Below, piece by piece: positions 35,112-46,483 of a DNA stretch of 64,000 nt. The stretch lies in NCBI GenBank assembly GCA_019637225.1, contig JAHBWC010000008.1:1-64000 (forward strand), given 5' to 3'. The position numbers and the translations under genes are program-made. The DNA comes from Labilithrix sp. GTDB lineage: Bacteria > Myxococcota_A > Polyangia > Polyangiales > Polyangiaceae. Position 1 is the first letter of the stretch. The number at the start of each line of letters is the position of its first letter. Under the pieces are notes generated by a model. The model did not search any database. It saw only the letters and a program-made list of their open reading frames with translations, and had not been told where the DNA came from.

Positions 35112-37892
35112 ATGGCCGAGCCGCGCGTTGGTCATCATCAGGGCACCGTGAAAATCTGGCTCAGGCCACTCCCCTTCGCTCTGGTCGCCGCCTACGGCCT
35201 CGCGCGCCTCGGTCGCGCGCCCGTCGACGACGCGGCGCCGAGCCGCTCCGCCGCGCTCTGCAGCGCGCTCGCGGCGTCCCGCGCCGTGACCTGCGAGCCG
35301 GGCGACGTGGTCTGGCTCGACGGCCCGACCGGCGTCCTCGGCGCGATCGGCGGCAAGGCGCGGGCGCTCGTACGCGGGCGCGAGCGCGCGCAGGCGTCGA
35401 GCGATCCCGGCGGCGCGGCGGACGCCGACACCCTCGACGTCTTCTCCGTCACCACGCGCCTCTCGCCCGAGGGGCAGCTCCTCGACGTCGGCGAGGCCTA
35501 CAACCTCACGCGTTCGACGGGCGCCGACGAGGGTCTCCCCGTCGCGCGCGGCTCGCTCGTCGCGTACCTCGTCGAGGTCGACGAGCGGCCCGAGGCGCTG
35601 CACGTGCTCGACCTCGCCGGCCACGACGCGCGCGCCTACGACGAGCTCACCAAACTCGAGCGCTTCCAGGTGAAGGTCGCCGATCTCCAGGCGACGGGGC
35701 AGGCGCGCGGCGTGAGGAAGACCGTGTTCACGCTCGTGCCGCCCCCGAGGAAGGCGTCGCTCGCGTTCCTCCCCGACGGGACGCTCGAGGTGACCGGCGT
35801 CCACGGCGCGAACGACTCGGACGTCCGCGTGACGAGGATCGATCCCGCCCAGGGCACCGCCGCCGACGCGGCGAACGTGCGCGTGACCGCCGAGGTGATC
35901 GCCAAGCCCCCGACGCTCGCGCCGTGGATGAGCGATCGGCTGCGCGCGGTCTCCTGGTTCGGCGACGACAAGAACCAGGCGCTCAAGGCGGTCGTCTTCA
36001 CCACGCTCGAGTGGGTGAAGGGCAAGAGGGCGGAGCTCACGGGCGACACCGGCGAGGCGGCCGCGCAGGACGACCTCGGATCGCTCGGCACGGGCACGCT
36101 CGGCCCGTCGACCTTCACCGATCCGGAGATCGGGTGGCCCCCGAAGCCGCTCGAGCCGATGATGAAGCCGGCGATCGCCGGTGAGGGCCAGTGGATCCGC
36201 CTCGACGACGATCCGTTCATCACGCCGATCCCCGGCCTCGCCTCGCCGTTCGTCACGACGTTCGTGCGGAGCGATCCTTCGGCGAAGCACACGCGCGTCT
36301 ACGTGACGCTCTGGGATCCGCGGCTCATCGCGCTCCACATGGAGGCCGGCACGGTCGAGCCGGTGAGCGCCACCGGCGAGGCGGGCCCCGGCCAGATCCC
36401 GCGCGCGCCGGAGATCGTCCGCCGCGTGATCGGCGGCTTCAACGGCGGCTTCCAGGCGACGCACGGCGAGTTCGGCATGCAGGCGAACGGCGTGCTCTAC
36501 CTCCCGCCGAAGCCCTACGCCGCGACGGTCGCGGAGCTCCGCGACGGCACCACCGCGTTCGCCGCGTGGCCGACGGACCAAGAGGTCCCGGAGGACGTGC
36601 TCTCGTTCCGCCAGAACATGACGTTCATGGTGCAGAACGACAAGTACAACCCGTGGGGCCGCGCGTGGTGGGGCGGCGTACCGCCGGGGTGGCACGACGC
36701 CATCCACACGACGCGGAGCGGGCTCTGCATGACGAAGGAGGGCTTCGTCGCGTACCTCTTCGGCCACGACATCGGCCCCGAGCCGCTCGGCCGCGCGATG
36801 CTCGCCGCGCGCTGTCAGGTCGGCATGCACCTCGACATGAACCCGGGCCTCGCCGGCTTCGAGTTCTACAACATGCAGACCGCAAGCACCTTCACCCCGC
36901 TCGGCCGGCCGCTCCAGCCGGACTGGGAGTACGAAGGCACGGTGCGCGACATGCCGGAGTTCAAGTTCCGCGCGCGCCGCATGACGAAGGGCATGGGGCA
37001 CATCCTCTTCCCGCGCTATATCCAGCGCGACGCGCGCGACTTCTTCTACCTCACCGCGCGCAACGTGCTCCCCGGCGCGCCGCTCGAAGCGGGCGCCGAG
37101 TGGCGCGTGAAGGGGCTGCCGCAGCACGGCTACCCGTACGCGAGCGCGATCGCCTCTGCGAAGCTCGCCGTGGCCGGCGAGCCGCGCGTACGCGTGCTCC
37201 GCGTCGATCCGCGCGCGGTCGCCGTCGACGCGAAGGCCGACGACGCGAGCGCGAAGACCGTCGCCGTCTTCGGGCGGCCTCCGCGCTCGTCCGGCGGCGC
37301 GCGCGCGACGCGCGACGCCGGCGCATCGCCGCCCGCGGCGGGAGACGGCGCGCGGACGCTCTGGCTCGGAGACCACATCTTCACGATCGACACGAGCCCG
37401 ACGCCGAACGCCGTCGCGATCACGACCGTCGCCTCGCCGGCGTCGGCCGGCGCCGCCGGCGCGCGCGGCGCGGTCGGCGTCTCTGACGAGGACGGGATGC
37501 TCCAGTGGCTCGAGCTCCTCCCCGACGACTCCCCGAGCGCGGACAAGAGCGCGGCGATGCTCGCGCTGCTCGAGCGGATCGGCTGCTCGGCGCGGGGCCT
37601 CGTGACGGAGAACGTCCGGGCCTACCTCGGCGGAACGCTCGACATCGGCGGCGAGCCGGCGTCGCCCGCCGTCGTGGCGGTGAAGCTCGGGCGGACGCCC
37701 TCGCCGGCCGCGAAGCAGATCTTCGAGGCCACCCCCATCGTCCCCCAGGCGGTCTGGGCGCCGCTCCAGGCGCGGCGCGTCAAGTGGCGACCCACGCTGG
37801 CCCCCCCCGAGAAGCCGGCGGCGCCGGCGTCGGCCAGCGGCGGGAGCGTATCGCCCCCGCCGGGGAAGCCCCCTCCGACGGGCCCCCGTTGA
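35112..37892 (+). CDS. Phosphodiester-glycosidase-like (NAGPA/DUF2233-like) protein
   Basis: GGAGGAG just before the ATG supports this start; a GTG at 35148 would remove 12 residues. A hydrophobic segment (LRPLPFALVAAYGLARL) anchors or exports the protein. The first 390 residues are of unknown fold. Residues about 430-620 resemble the phosphodiester glycosidase domain: VIGGFNGGFQATHGEFGMQANGV, HTTRSGLCMTKEGFVAYLFG, and AARCQVGMHLDMNPGLAGFE, where the usual NLDGGGS is replaced by HLDMN. A basic, disordered stretch and a Pro-rich C-terminus complete the 926 residues. A carbohydrate-phosphodiester substrate is likely but not provable. Confidence 0.7.
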   Translation: MAEPRVGHHQGTVKIWLRPLPFALVAAYGLARLGRAPVDDAAPSRSAALCSALAASRAVTCEPGDVVWLDGPTGVLGAIGGKARALVRGRERAQASSDPGGAADADTLDVFSVTTRLSPEGQLLDVGEAYNLTRSTGADEGLPVARGSLVAYLVEVDERPEALHVLDLAGHDARAYDELTKLERFQVKVADLQATGQARGVRKTVFTLVPPPRKASLAFLPDGTLEVTGVHGANDSDVRVTRIDPAQGTAADAANVRVTAEVIAKPPTLAPWMSDRLRAVSWFGDDKNQALKAVVFTTLEWVKGKRAELTGDTGEAAAQDDLGSLGTGTLGPSTFTDPEIGWPPKPLEPMMKPAIAGEGQWIRLDDDPFITPIPGLASPFVTTFVRSDPSAKHTRVYVTLWDPRLIALHMEAGTVEPVSATGEAGPGQIPRAPEIVRRVIGGFNGGFQATHGEFGMQANGVLYLPPKPYAATVAELRDGTTAFAAWPTDQEVPEDVLSFRQNMTFMVQNDKYNPWGRAWWGGVPPGWHDAIHTTRSGLCMTKEGFVAYLFGHDIGPEPLGRAMLAARCQVGMHLDMNPGLAGFEFYNMQTASTFTPLGRPLQPDWEYEGTVRDMPEFKFRARRMTKGMGHILFPRYIQRDARDFFYLTARNVLPGAPLEAGAEWRVKGLPQHGYPYASAIASAKLAVAGEPRVRVLRVDPRAVAVDAKADDASAKTVAVFGRPPRSSGGARATRDAGASPPAAGDGARTLWLGDHIFTIDTSPTPNAVAITTVASPASAGAAGARGAVGVSDEDGMLQWLELLPDDSPSADKSAAMLALLERIGCSARGLVTENVRAYLGGTLDIGGEPASPAVVAVKLGRTPSPAAKQIFEATPIVPQAVWAPLQARRVKWRPTLAPPEKPAAPASASGGSVSPPPGKPPPTGPR

Positions 37893-38295
37893 GATACGAA
37901 AAAGACGTCGCATCCGACCAGGGCTATCCGTCAGACACAGCGTGCCTTTTGCGCGATCTTGCCCGACATTTGGATGTGGGGCTTTCTCACACCCGGCGAA
38001 GGAGCCCGATCGAGGGCCAACACCTCTGAAGGTCGGGCGAATCAGGATGCCGAAGTCGCTCGCCAACAGCCCAGACGAGCGCTACAAGTCCGCGGCGCAA
38101 AGAACTCTACGCTTTCGCCGGAATATGGGGTTCGGGGTCAGCGCCCCGGGTTCAGGGGCGCGGAGACGCGGCGAGTGAACAGCCCCCAGCCCTCCGCCGA
38201 AGGCGTCGCGAGGTGTGACGCAGGCCCGCGAAGGCTCTCGGCATCGCTGAGTAAAAAGGAGCACGGGGCGTATCATGGAGTCTCAGGAGACGCGG
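37893..38295. other. 403-bp intergenic region
   Basis: No conserved gene is seen. GC is lower around 37895-38110 than in flanking genes. A weak GGGGTTC/GGGTTCAGGGG direct-repeat-like patch lies near 38130-38160. AAGGAG at 38256-38261 is far from the preferred start. No clear promoter consensus was found. Confidence 0.4.
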
Positions 38296-40740
38296 ATGTC
38301 AAACGATAGCAAGAGCGGCGGCGGGTCTGACCTCGACATCTTCGAGGGCCTCGGGAAGAAGTCCGAGCGCTCCCCTGCCGCGCCTCCGCCCCCGCCGGGA
38401 TCGTCGTCGCACCTGCAGGCCACGCGCCCCGTGCCGCTCGACGCGAAGAAGACGCTGCTCGGGATCCCCGGACCCGCGGCGGCGACGCCCCTCGCCATCC
38501 CGGCCGCGCAGCCGTCGCAGCCGCCTCCGCTCCCGTCCTCGGGACCGGCAACGCGTCCGTCGAACTCGGCGATGGCGGCCGTCGCTCCGCCGCCCGCTCC
38601 GCCGCCGGCGACGCCTTCGCCCTCCGCGCCGCCCGGCTCCGGCTCCGGCTCGATGCGCGCCGTCAACCCCGGCGATCGCGCGAGCAAGCCGCCGGCGCCG
38701 CCCGGTCGCGGCTCGCTTCCGAACCTCGCCGCCACGAAGAGCAATCCGCCGATGGAGGCCGCGCCGCCCGCGTCCGCGCATCCGAGCGCCACGCAGAAGA
38801 CCCCGAGCGTCCCGCCGCCTCCGGCGAGCACGCGCCCCGGCGCCGCCTCGGCCCGCGCCAACGGGCCCACGTCGAGCAAGCCGACCGCGCAGGGCAAGAA
38901 CGGCGCGAAGCTCGACATGGATTGGGACGACGACAACGAGGCGACCCACGTCTTCGACAAGGAGAAGGAGAAGCAGCTCCAGGCCGAGGCGTCGTCGGAG
39001 TCGCTCCAGGGTCCCGAGGCGAAGGAGGTCGAGCGCGCCAGCATGGACGCGATCATGAGCTCGCCTCCGCCGCGCAACCCGTCGCAGATCCCGTCGAACC
39101 CGCCGGCAGCCGGGACGCCGCCGCCGCCCGCGTCGGCCACGCTCTCGGGCGCGTTCGGCGCGCTCGGGCAGCCGCGCGAGAAGGTGAACGGCTCGTCGCC
39201 GCCGTCGGCGAAGTTCCGCGCGGCCGCCCCCACGTCGCAGTCGGCGCGCTCGGCGCCGCCGCCGCCGCCGACCTCGCAGAAGAACCCGAGCCTCACGACG
39301 CAGCCGCTTCCGCCGCCGCCGCCGCCGGGACAGGTCACGACCGCCCCGATGCACATGCCGCCGACGCAGCAGCAGGCCCCGGCGTCGGTCCCGCCGCAGA
39401 CGGCCACGATGCAGTCGGCGCAGTCGCCGATGGCCTCGGTGCCCCCGCACCTGCAGGGGTCGGTGCCGCCGCACGCCTCGAACCACCCCTCGGGGCATCC
39501 GTCCGCCATCCCGAGCGCGCCGCCGGTCCCGCAGCTGCCGCCGGTCAGCCGCGCGATGGAGGCGACGCACATGGTCGCGCGCCCGGCGCCGAGCAAGGCT
39601 CCGCTCATCGTCGCGCTCCTCCTCGCGGTCATGGCCGTCGCGGGCTTCGCCGTGTTCTCGCTCATGCCGCGCACGGGCACGCTCGTCGTGAACGTGTCGG
39701 ACACGAAGGGCGGCGCGGTGCAGAACCTCGAGATCCTCGTCGACGGCGTGAAGCGCTGCGAGAGCGCGCCCTGCATCGTCCGCGACATTTCGGCCGGCGT
39801 GCACGAGGTGAAGGTCGTCGCGAAGGGCTACGAGCCGCCCGCGCCGCGCGCCGTCACCGTCGACAGCAAGCGCGACGTCCCGACGGACTTCCAGCTCGCC
39901 CCGTCGAAGACGGCCGCCGGCACCGGCTTCAAGGTCGCGGCGAACCACTCGGGCGTGAAGCTCGTCGTCGACGGCAAGGACGTCGGCCTGCTCCCGCAGG
40001 AGATGCGCGACCTCGAGCCCGGCGAGCACAAGCTCCGCTTCGTGGGCGATCGCTACGCCCCGCTCGAGAAGACGATCAGCGTCGCGAAGGACGAGATCGT
40101 CGACCTCGGGAGCGTGAACCTCAAGGTCGTGAAGGGCAAGGCGACCATCCAGCTCGGCACGCCGGGCGCGAAGGTCTACCTCGTCAACGGCACGAACCGC
40201 AAAGAGGTCCCCCAGTTCCCGATGGCGATCGAGTTCGATCCGAACGAGAGGTGGGAGCTCCAGGCCACCAAGGACGGCCACGAGGACTACAGCGAGCGCA
40301 TCAGCTTCGACGACGGCCAGGCGGAGAAGACCTTCACCGTCTCGCTCAACCCGAAGGGCTCGGCGGCGGTCGCTCCGCCTGCGCGCCCGACGGCGCCGGC
40401 CGTCCCGTGGACGCCGCCCGCGGCGAAGGAGCCCGCGGCCCCCACGCCGAAGGTCGCGTCGAATCCCCCGGCCGCCAAGGAGCCCGACGCGCCCAAGGAG
40501 CCGAAGAAGGAGCCCGCCGCCGCAGGTGGCGAGGCCGTGCTGAAGATCAACTCGCTCCCGGCCTCGTCGATCGTCCTCGACGGCAAGCCGATCGGCGTGA
40601 CCCCGCAGACGCACGTGACGGTCTCGCCTGGCACGCACACGATCATGTTCGTCAACTCGGAGCAGTCGCTGAAGAAGACGATCACGGTCGACGTGAAGGC
40701 CGGCGAGACGAAGGCGGCGTTCGCGAAGCTCCGCGAGTGA
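38296..40740 (+). CDS. Pro-rich membrane protein with PEGA domains
   Basis: I prefer the ATG at 38296 because AGGAG sits six bases before it; an ATG at 38275 would add seven residues. Residues 1-430 are Pro/Ala/Ser-rich and disordered, with short conserved-looking peptides DAKKTLLGIPGP, DDDNEATHVFDKEKE and MEATHMVARP. One membrane helix (APLIVALLLAVMAVAGFAVFSLM) is at about 434-456. Outside it are several PEGA-type beta repeats (GTLVVNVSDTKGG, LEILVDGVKRC, VKLVVDGKDVG, SSIVLDGKPIGVTPQ). The layout suggests a cytoplasmic signalling tail and periplasmic PEGA modules that bind envelope components. The hairpin after the stop probably ends its transcript. Confidence 0.78.
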   Translation: MSNDSKSGGGSDLDIFEGLGKKSERSPAAPPPPPGSSSHLQATRPVPLDAKKTLLGIPGPAAATPLAIPAAQPSQPPPLPSSGPATRPSNSAMAAVAPPPAPPPATPSPSAPPGSGSGSMRAVNPGDRASKPPAPPGRGSLPNLAATKSNPPMEAAPPASAHPSATQKTPSVPPPPASTRPGAASARANGPTSSKPTAQGKNGAKLDMDWDDDNEATHVFDKEKEKQLQAEASSESLQGPEAKEVERASMDAIMSSPPPRNPSQIPSNPPAAGTPPPPASATLSGAFGALGQPREKVNGSSPPSAKFRAAAPTSQSARSAPPPPPTSQKNPSLTTQPLPPPPPPGQVTTAPMHMPPTQQQAPASVPPQTATMQSAQSPMASVPPHLQGSVPPHASNHPSGHPSAIPSAPPVPQLPPVSRAMEATHMVARPAPSKAPLIVALLLAVMAVAGFAVFSLMPRTGTLVVNVSDTKGGAVQNLEILVDGVKRCESAPCIVRDISAGVHEVKVVAKGYEPPAPRAVTVDSKRDVPTDFQLAPSKTAAGTGFKVAANHSGVKLVVDGKDVGLLPQEMRDLEPGEHKLRFVGDRYAPLEKTISVAKDEIVDLGSVNLKVVKGKATIQLGTPGAKVYLVNGTNRKEVPQFPMAIEFDPNERWELQATKDGHEDYSERISFDDGQAEKTFTVSLNPKGSAAVAPPARPTAPAVPWTPPAAKEPAAPTPKVASNPPAAKEPDAPKEPKKEPAAAGGEAVLKINSLPASSIVLDGKPIGVTPQTHVTVSPGTHTIMFVNSEQSLKKTITVDVKAGETKAAFAKLRE

Positions 40741-40763
40741 TTCGCGGCGCGTGAGGGGGGGCG

Positions 40764-40797
40764 GAATCGCGCAGGCGTGTCAGCGCCTGCGCGATTC
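40764..40797 (+). terminator. Long perfect hairpin after the PEGA gene
   Basis: A 14-bp perfect stem (GAATCGCGCAGGCG and its complement) with loop TGTCAG begins 24 nt after the stop. Only GTCGCTTTGT follows, so the T-run is weak. Confidence 0.6.
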
Positions 40798-40997
40798 GTC
40801 GCTTTGTGGGGCTGGGCTCGTCCGCACGAACCTGGCGCGGGGGCGGACGGCGGCGCCCGCGAGCCAGAAACGACGCCGCGCAAAGCCAGGGACGACGCGT
40901 ACGCGCGAGAGTGTCGCGACGGCGGCGCGCTCATGCGCACCGCGGCACACGGTATCCGCGCGATATGCCTTCGGTGATCCTGGTATAGTCGTCTCGA

Positions 40998-42440
<1,443 letters not shown>

Positions 42441-42474
42441 GCGAACAATTTTCGTCGGCCGACGCGCAGCCGAC

Positions 42475-42489
42475 GGACGGATTTCGTCC
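42475..42489. promoter_or_regulatory. Palindrome GGACG-N5-CGTCC before the first pilin gene
   Basis: GGACGGATTTCGTCC lies 108 bp before the first pilin ATG. Two further copies of GGACG-N5-CGTCC precede the second pilin gene (48292, 48325). Candidate regulator site. Confidence 0.45.
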
Positions 42490-42596
42490 GCACACATCAG
42501 TCTTCATCGACGCCAACCGACTCGCCGACGCATCGGACGTCCAGCATCTGCCGCGCGAGTGGCGTACTCTACCGGAGGCACGAAGGGAGACCCGCG

Positions 42597-43181
42597 ATGG
42601 AACATCGAATGCCTTCAGCGTGGACCGTGAGCTTCATGCAGCGAACTGCCCGCCGTCGGCGCTCGGGGCTCGGCTTCACGCTCGTCGAGCTCGCGATCGT
42701 CGTCGCGATCGTCGGGGTGCTCGCCGTCATCGCGATCGTCGGCTACCGGAAGTACATCCTGAACTCGAAGATGACGGAGGCGCAGAACGTCGTGAGCGCC
42801 ATCAAGATCGCTCAAGAAGACCATCGTGCCGAGCGCGGAACCTACGCGGACATCGGGCCGACGTTCTGCCCCACCGGCGCTGGCCGTAGCGACGCGATGG
42901 TCGGATGGGACCCCACCTGCGCGGGAGGGACAACGACCTGGCAAGCGCTGCCCGTGCACGTCTCGGGGGCGGTTCAGTTCTCCTACGCCACCGTCGCCGG
43001 CAACACGGCGATGGCGGGCACGCCGCTCAACCTCAACTGGGTGACGTGGGGCACGCCGCCCGATGGTCCATGGTACGTCGTCGGCGCGAAGTGCGACCTT
43101 GACGGCCAGGCGGGTACCGAGACCGAGCTCGCCGCTTCGTCCTTCGACAACCACATCTACAGCCACAACGACGGGCAGTAG
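42597..43181 (+). CDS. Type IV pilin (PilA-like)
   Basis: A basic leader ends in Gly26, and the mature protein begins FTLVELAIVVAIVGVLAVIA, with the conserved Glu at +5; the prepilin peptidase PilD should cut G26|F27. The hydrophobic N-terminal helix is followed by SKMTEAQNVVSAIKIAQEDH and a globular domain with three Cys. AGGGAG eight bases upstream supports 42597; the internal ATG at 42636 would give a 13-residue leader, also acceptable. Total 194 residues, suitable for a major pilin. It lies right after the NtrC-type activator and converges on the next gene. Confidence 0.9.
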   Translation: MEHRMPSAWTVSFMQRTARRRRSGLGFTLVELAIVVAIVGVLAVIAIVGYRKYILNSKMTEAQNVVSAIKIAQEDHRAERGTYADIGPTFCPTGAGRSDAMVGWDPTCAGGTTTWQALPVHVSGAVQFSYATVAGNTAMAGTPLNLNWVTWGTPPDGPWYVVGAKCDLDGQAGTETELAASSFDNHIYSHNDGQ

Positions 43182-43203
43182 ACGAAGTCGCCGTCCGCCC
43201 TGC

Positions 43204-46200
43204 TCAGGGGTCCGGCGTCGGCAGCGCCGCGCCGAAGGTGCTGCTCTCCTGAGCGAGGAAGCGCGCGAGGTCGGCTTCGGCCTCGGCGGTCCGAGCATCG
43301 CGGACGTCGCGGAGGCACGAGACGCGTAGCGCCAGCGCGGTGCGGTCCCAGGGCGCCGGCTCCAACGCGGAGAGCGCTTCCACGCATGAGCGAGGGTCGA
43401 GCGCGCGACCGAGCTTCGCCCGCGCGATCAACCGAGGTCGGCGCTGCACGTCCGCCGCGAAGCGCTCGCCGAGCACCGAGAACATTCGGGCCGCGGCGTC
43501 TCGGTCGGTGATCGCGAGGTCGAGACTCCGGTCGATGGCGAGCTCGTCGACCCCGGTCCCCACCCAGGGGTCCCGGCGATGGAGCACGAAGCCGCGCTCG
43601 AGCGCATCGAGCGCGCTCGAGCGTGCGCTCGCGTCGCCCCGTGAGAGGACGATCCCGCGCATGAGCTCGCGCTCGGCCTGACTGCGCAGGCGCTCGACGA
43701 AGAGCAGCGCCTCGGCGTCGCTGGTCTGAACGGCACGGAGCGCGAGCAGCGCGAGCTCGGCGTGGCTGCGCGGCTCACGCCCGAGTCGTCGCCAGCTCGC
43801 GAGCGCGGTCGGGAGCCCGCTGCGAAACTCTTCGAGCACATTGCCGAACGGACGCGAGGCGAGCGGCGCCGCATCGACCGGAGGAGAGAGCGGCTCGTCG
43901 CCGTGGAGCTGCCGGAGCCATCGCTCCTCCAGCAGAAGCGCCGGGTCCAGCGTTCCGCGGATCGCCGCGCGGTCCAGACGAAGCCGAGCCGCGAGCGCCG
44001 CGACGCTTTGCCCCGCGTCCATTTTCCTACCCACGTTGCGTGCGAACGCGAACTCGAGCAGGTTCTGGTCATCCCGATTCACGGCTCCCATTCCAGCTTC
44101 GACGAGAACGTTGGCGAACGCCGGACTCGCGATATGGTGCACCATGAGGCCCTCCGCGGACGCGGTGAGCCAGGCGGCAGGCAGCGCGGTCGCGAAGGGC
44201 TCCTCCTGAATGCGCTGGCGGATGCGATCGACGTCGATCGTCGGGGAGGACTTCTGCGCGACCAGGAGGAAGTCTCCGTAGGCGGCTTGCCACATCGAGA
44301 CGTGCTCGAAGACCTCCTTGAGCGAGACGACGGCCGTCGCCATCGCGCCCGCGTCGACCTCGTACGCCTGAATCCACTGGATGAAGAGCCCGTCGTCGGC
44401 GAGGCGCTGCGCGGCTGCCTGGTAGAACTCGACCGTATAGAGGCTCGAGATCCCGGCGCGGAACGGATTGGACGGCTCGCTGAAGATGACGTCGTAGTGG
44501 CCCGGCGTCGTCCGCAAGACCTCTCGCGCGTCGCCGAGGTGAACGGCCACCTTGGAGTTGTCCAGCACGTTCTCGTTGACCACCGCGCACTCGCGCGCGA
44601 CGCGCAAGATGGCCGGCTCGATCTCGATGACGTCCACCTGCTCTATGGCCGGAACGGCCCCGAGCCAGCCCGCCGTGCTCCCGGTGCCGAGACCGACGAC
44701 GAGCGCTCGACGCGGCGACGGGTGAAGCAGCGCCCCCAGCAGGCCACCCATCACCTGCGTCGCGGCGTCGTGCACGGCATGCCCGTCGGCCTTGCCGTTC
44801 ACCACGAACGCGAACCCGCTCGCGTGCGTGAGCGCGACGGAGCTCTCCACGCCGTCCACCTCCCACTCGACGTCTCCCCGCGTGCGTCGCGAGAACTCTT
44901 CCACACCGCCGACGGCGATTCGGTCGATGAACTTGTCCGCTCGACCGGCGCCGATCCCCGAGTGCCGCCACACGGCCGTCGGGCCTTGCGCAGCGAGCAA
45001 GACGCTCGACAGCCCGAGCATCAGTGCACCGGCGAGCACGGCGCGCGCAATCTGCGGCCGAGCCCGCGAAGCGTTCGCGTGGAGGGCGAGCGCAAGGACC
45101 GCCGTACCGAGGAGGACGACGACCGCGAGCCTCCAACACGTCGGCGCCGACAGCGCCGGCAGCAAGCCGAATCCCCCGGCCAGAGAGCCGACGATCGACC
45201 CCATCGTGTTGGCGAAGTATGCCTTGCCGACATCACCACCGACGCCCTTGGTCCCGCTGCCGTACAGTCCGATGACGAGCGGGAACTGCGCGCCCGAGAC
45301 GATCGCGGCCGGTAGAACGACGATCGCCGCGATCAGCGCCCACACCGCCACGGCCATGCCGAACCCAGCGCTCGCCAGCGGTCGCGTGAGCAGGGCGAAC
45401 ATCGCGAGCCGATCGCCGAGCGCGAGCGGAATCGCGATCACGATCGCCTCAACCCCGCACGTGAGCGCGAAGGCGAAGAGCGTCGGCCGGATGCGAACGC
45501 GCGCGTACAGCGCGCCGCCGATCCCGATGCCCGCGAGCGCTACGGCGAGGATGAGCCCGAACGTGTAGGACGAGCCGCCCAGGATCGGCCCCAGCATTCG
45601 GTACCACACGAGCTCCATGAGCATGAACGTCGCGCCCGAGGCCGCGGCGGCGAGCGCAGGAAACCAGCGTGGTCGGTCCCCAGCCCCTTGGCCGGCCACC
45701 TCAGACGGCGACCCGTCGGACGCCTCGGCTGGCCGAGGGGCGGACCGTATGGGGGACCGCGAGAGGCCGCTGGCGAGGACGCCGACGAGGACGTTCGAGA
45801 GGCACGCCAGCCAGAGCGTGAATCGCGTGCCGAAGACCTCGAGGAGGAGGAAGTTCGCGCATAGGGCCCCGGTCACGGCGCCGAGTGTATTGACACCGTA
45901 GAGGGCGGCGACGCGCTGCCGCCCGGCGTCGCTCTCTCGTCCCACAGCGCGGGCGGCGGCCGGGAGCGTTCCTCCCATCAGGAAGGTAGGTGGACTGAGC
46001 ACGATCACGGAGAGCAGCAGGCGCACGCCCGTCGCTCCGGTCAGGCCGAGCTTCGCGGCACCGCCGAGCGCGAGGTACGTCGCTTCGGCGATCCACACCG
46101 TCACCGGCGTCATCGCCGCCGTCACGGCGACGAGCAACTCGAGATGGGCATACATCCGGAGCGGGTTCTTCGCCGCGTCCGCTCGCTTTCCGAGGACGAG

Positions 46201-46368
46201 GCTCCCTGCCCCCAGCCCTCCCATGAAGATGGAGAGCACCGCGGCCGAGGCCGCGGTCGAGCTCCCGAAGATCAGGCGCAGCTCGCGTAGCCAGGCGACC
46301 TGATAGATCAGCGCGCAGGCCCCGGTGAAGAACAGGAGCGCGCACACCCGAGCGAGGGGAAACGTCAC
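43204..46368 (-). CDS. Multi-pass membrane protein fused to a spermidine-synthase-like methyltransferase-fold domain
   Basis: The first 460 or so residues contain 12-14 hydrophobic helices resembling an MFS-type transporter (FFTGACALIYQVAWLREL, LLSVIVLSPPTFLMGGTLPA). About residues 470-720 form the Rossmann fold of polyamine aminopropyltransferases: SPRRALVVGLGTGSTAGWLG, VIEIEPAILRVAREC, LGDAREVLR, FSEPSNPFRAGISSLYT. The C-terminal 300 residues are Arg/Ala-rich helices. Similar fusions are annotated as fused MFS/spermidine synthases; their reaction is unproved. The chosen GTG precedes the first helix; a TTG at 46404 would add twelve residues. It sits between two pilin genes on the opposite strand. 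Confidence 0.78.
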   Translation of the reverse strand: MTFPLARVCALLFFTGACALIYQVAWLRELRLIFGSSTAASAAVLSIFMGGLGAGSLVLGKRADAAKNPLRMYAHLELLVAVTAAMTPVTVWIAEATYLALGGAAKLGLTGATGVRLLLSVIVLSPPTFLMGGTLPAAARAVGRESDAGRQRVAALYGVNTLGAVTGALCANFLLLEVFGTRFTLWLACLSNVLVGVLASGLSRSPIRSAPRPAEASDGSPSEVAGQGAGDRPRWFPALAAAASGATFMLMELVWYRMLGPILGGSSYTFGLILAVALAGIGIGGALYARVRIRPTLFAFALTCGVEAIVIAIPLALGDRLAMFALLTRPLASAGFGMAVAVWALIAAIVVLPAAIVSGAQFPLVIGLYGSGTKGVGGDVGKAYFANTMGSIVGSLAGGFGLLPALSAPTCWRLAVVVLLGTAVLALALHANASRARPQIARAVLAGALMLGLSSVLLAAQGPTAVWRHSGIGAGRADKFIDRIAVGGVEEFSRRTRGDVEWEVDGVESSVALTHASGFAFVVNGKADGHAVHDAATQVMGGLLGALLHPSPRRALVVGLGTGSTAGWLGAVPAIEQVDVIEIEPAILRVARECAVVNENVLDNSKVAVHLGDAREVLRTTPGHYDVIFSEPSNPFRAGISSLYTVEFYQAAAQRLADDGLFIQWIQAYEVDAGAMATAVVSLKEVFEHVSMWQAAYGDFLLVAQKSSPTIDVDRIRQRIQEEPFATALPAAWLTASAEGLMVHHIASPAFANVLVEAGMGAVNRDDQNLLEFAFARNVGRKMDAGQSVAALAARLRLDRAAIRGTLDPALLLEERWLRQLHGDEPLSPPVDAAPLASRPFGNVLEEFRSGLPTALASWRRLGREPRSHAELALLALRAVQTSDAEALLFVERLRSQAERELMRGIVLSRGDASARSSALDALERGFVLHRRDPWVGTGVDELAIDRSLDLAITDRDAAARMFSVLGERFAADVQRRPRLIARAKLGRALDPRSCVEALSALEPAPWDRTALALRVSCLRDVRDARTAEAEADLARFLAQESSTFGAALPTPDP

Positions 46369-46483
46369 GGCAGCAATAGACCCCGAGGACCGTAAACGTG
46401 GCAAGAGCCGCCGCCTGCCGGAGGGCGGCTCAGCCTGACGAGCTCAGATCATCCGAGCGGCCCGCCCGTGTAGACTCAGCCCC

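Noticed and set aside
42490..42596. Sigma-54 promoter for the first pilin
   Set aside because: Several GG dinucleotides exist, but none has GC ten bases downstream in a consensus context.
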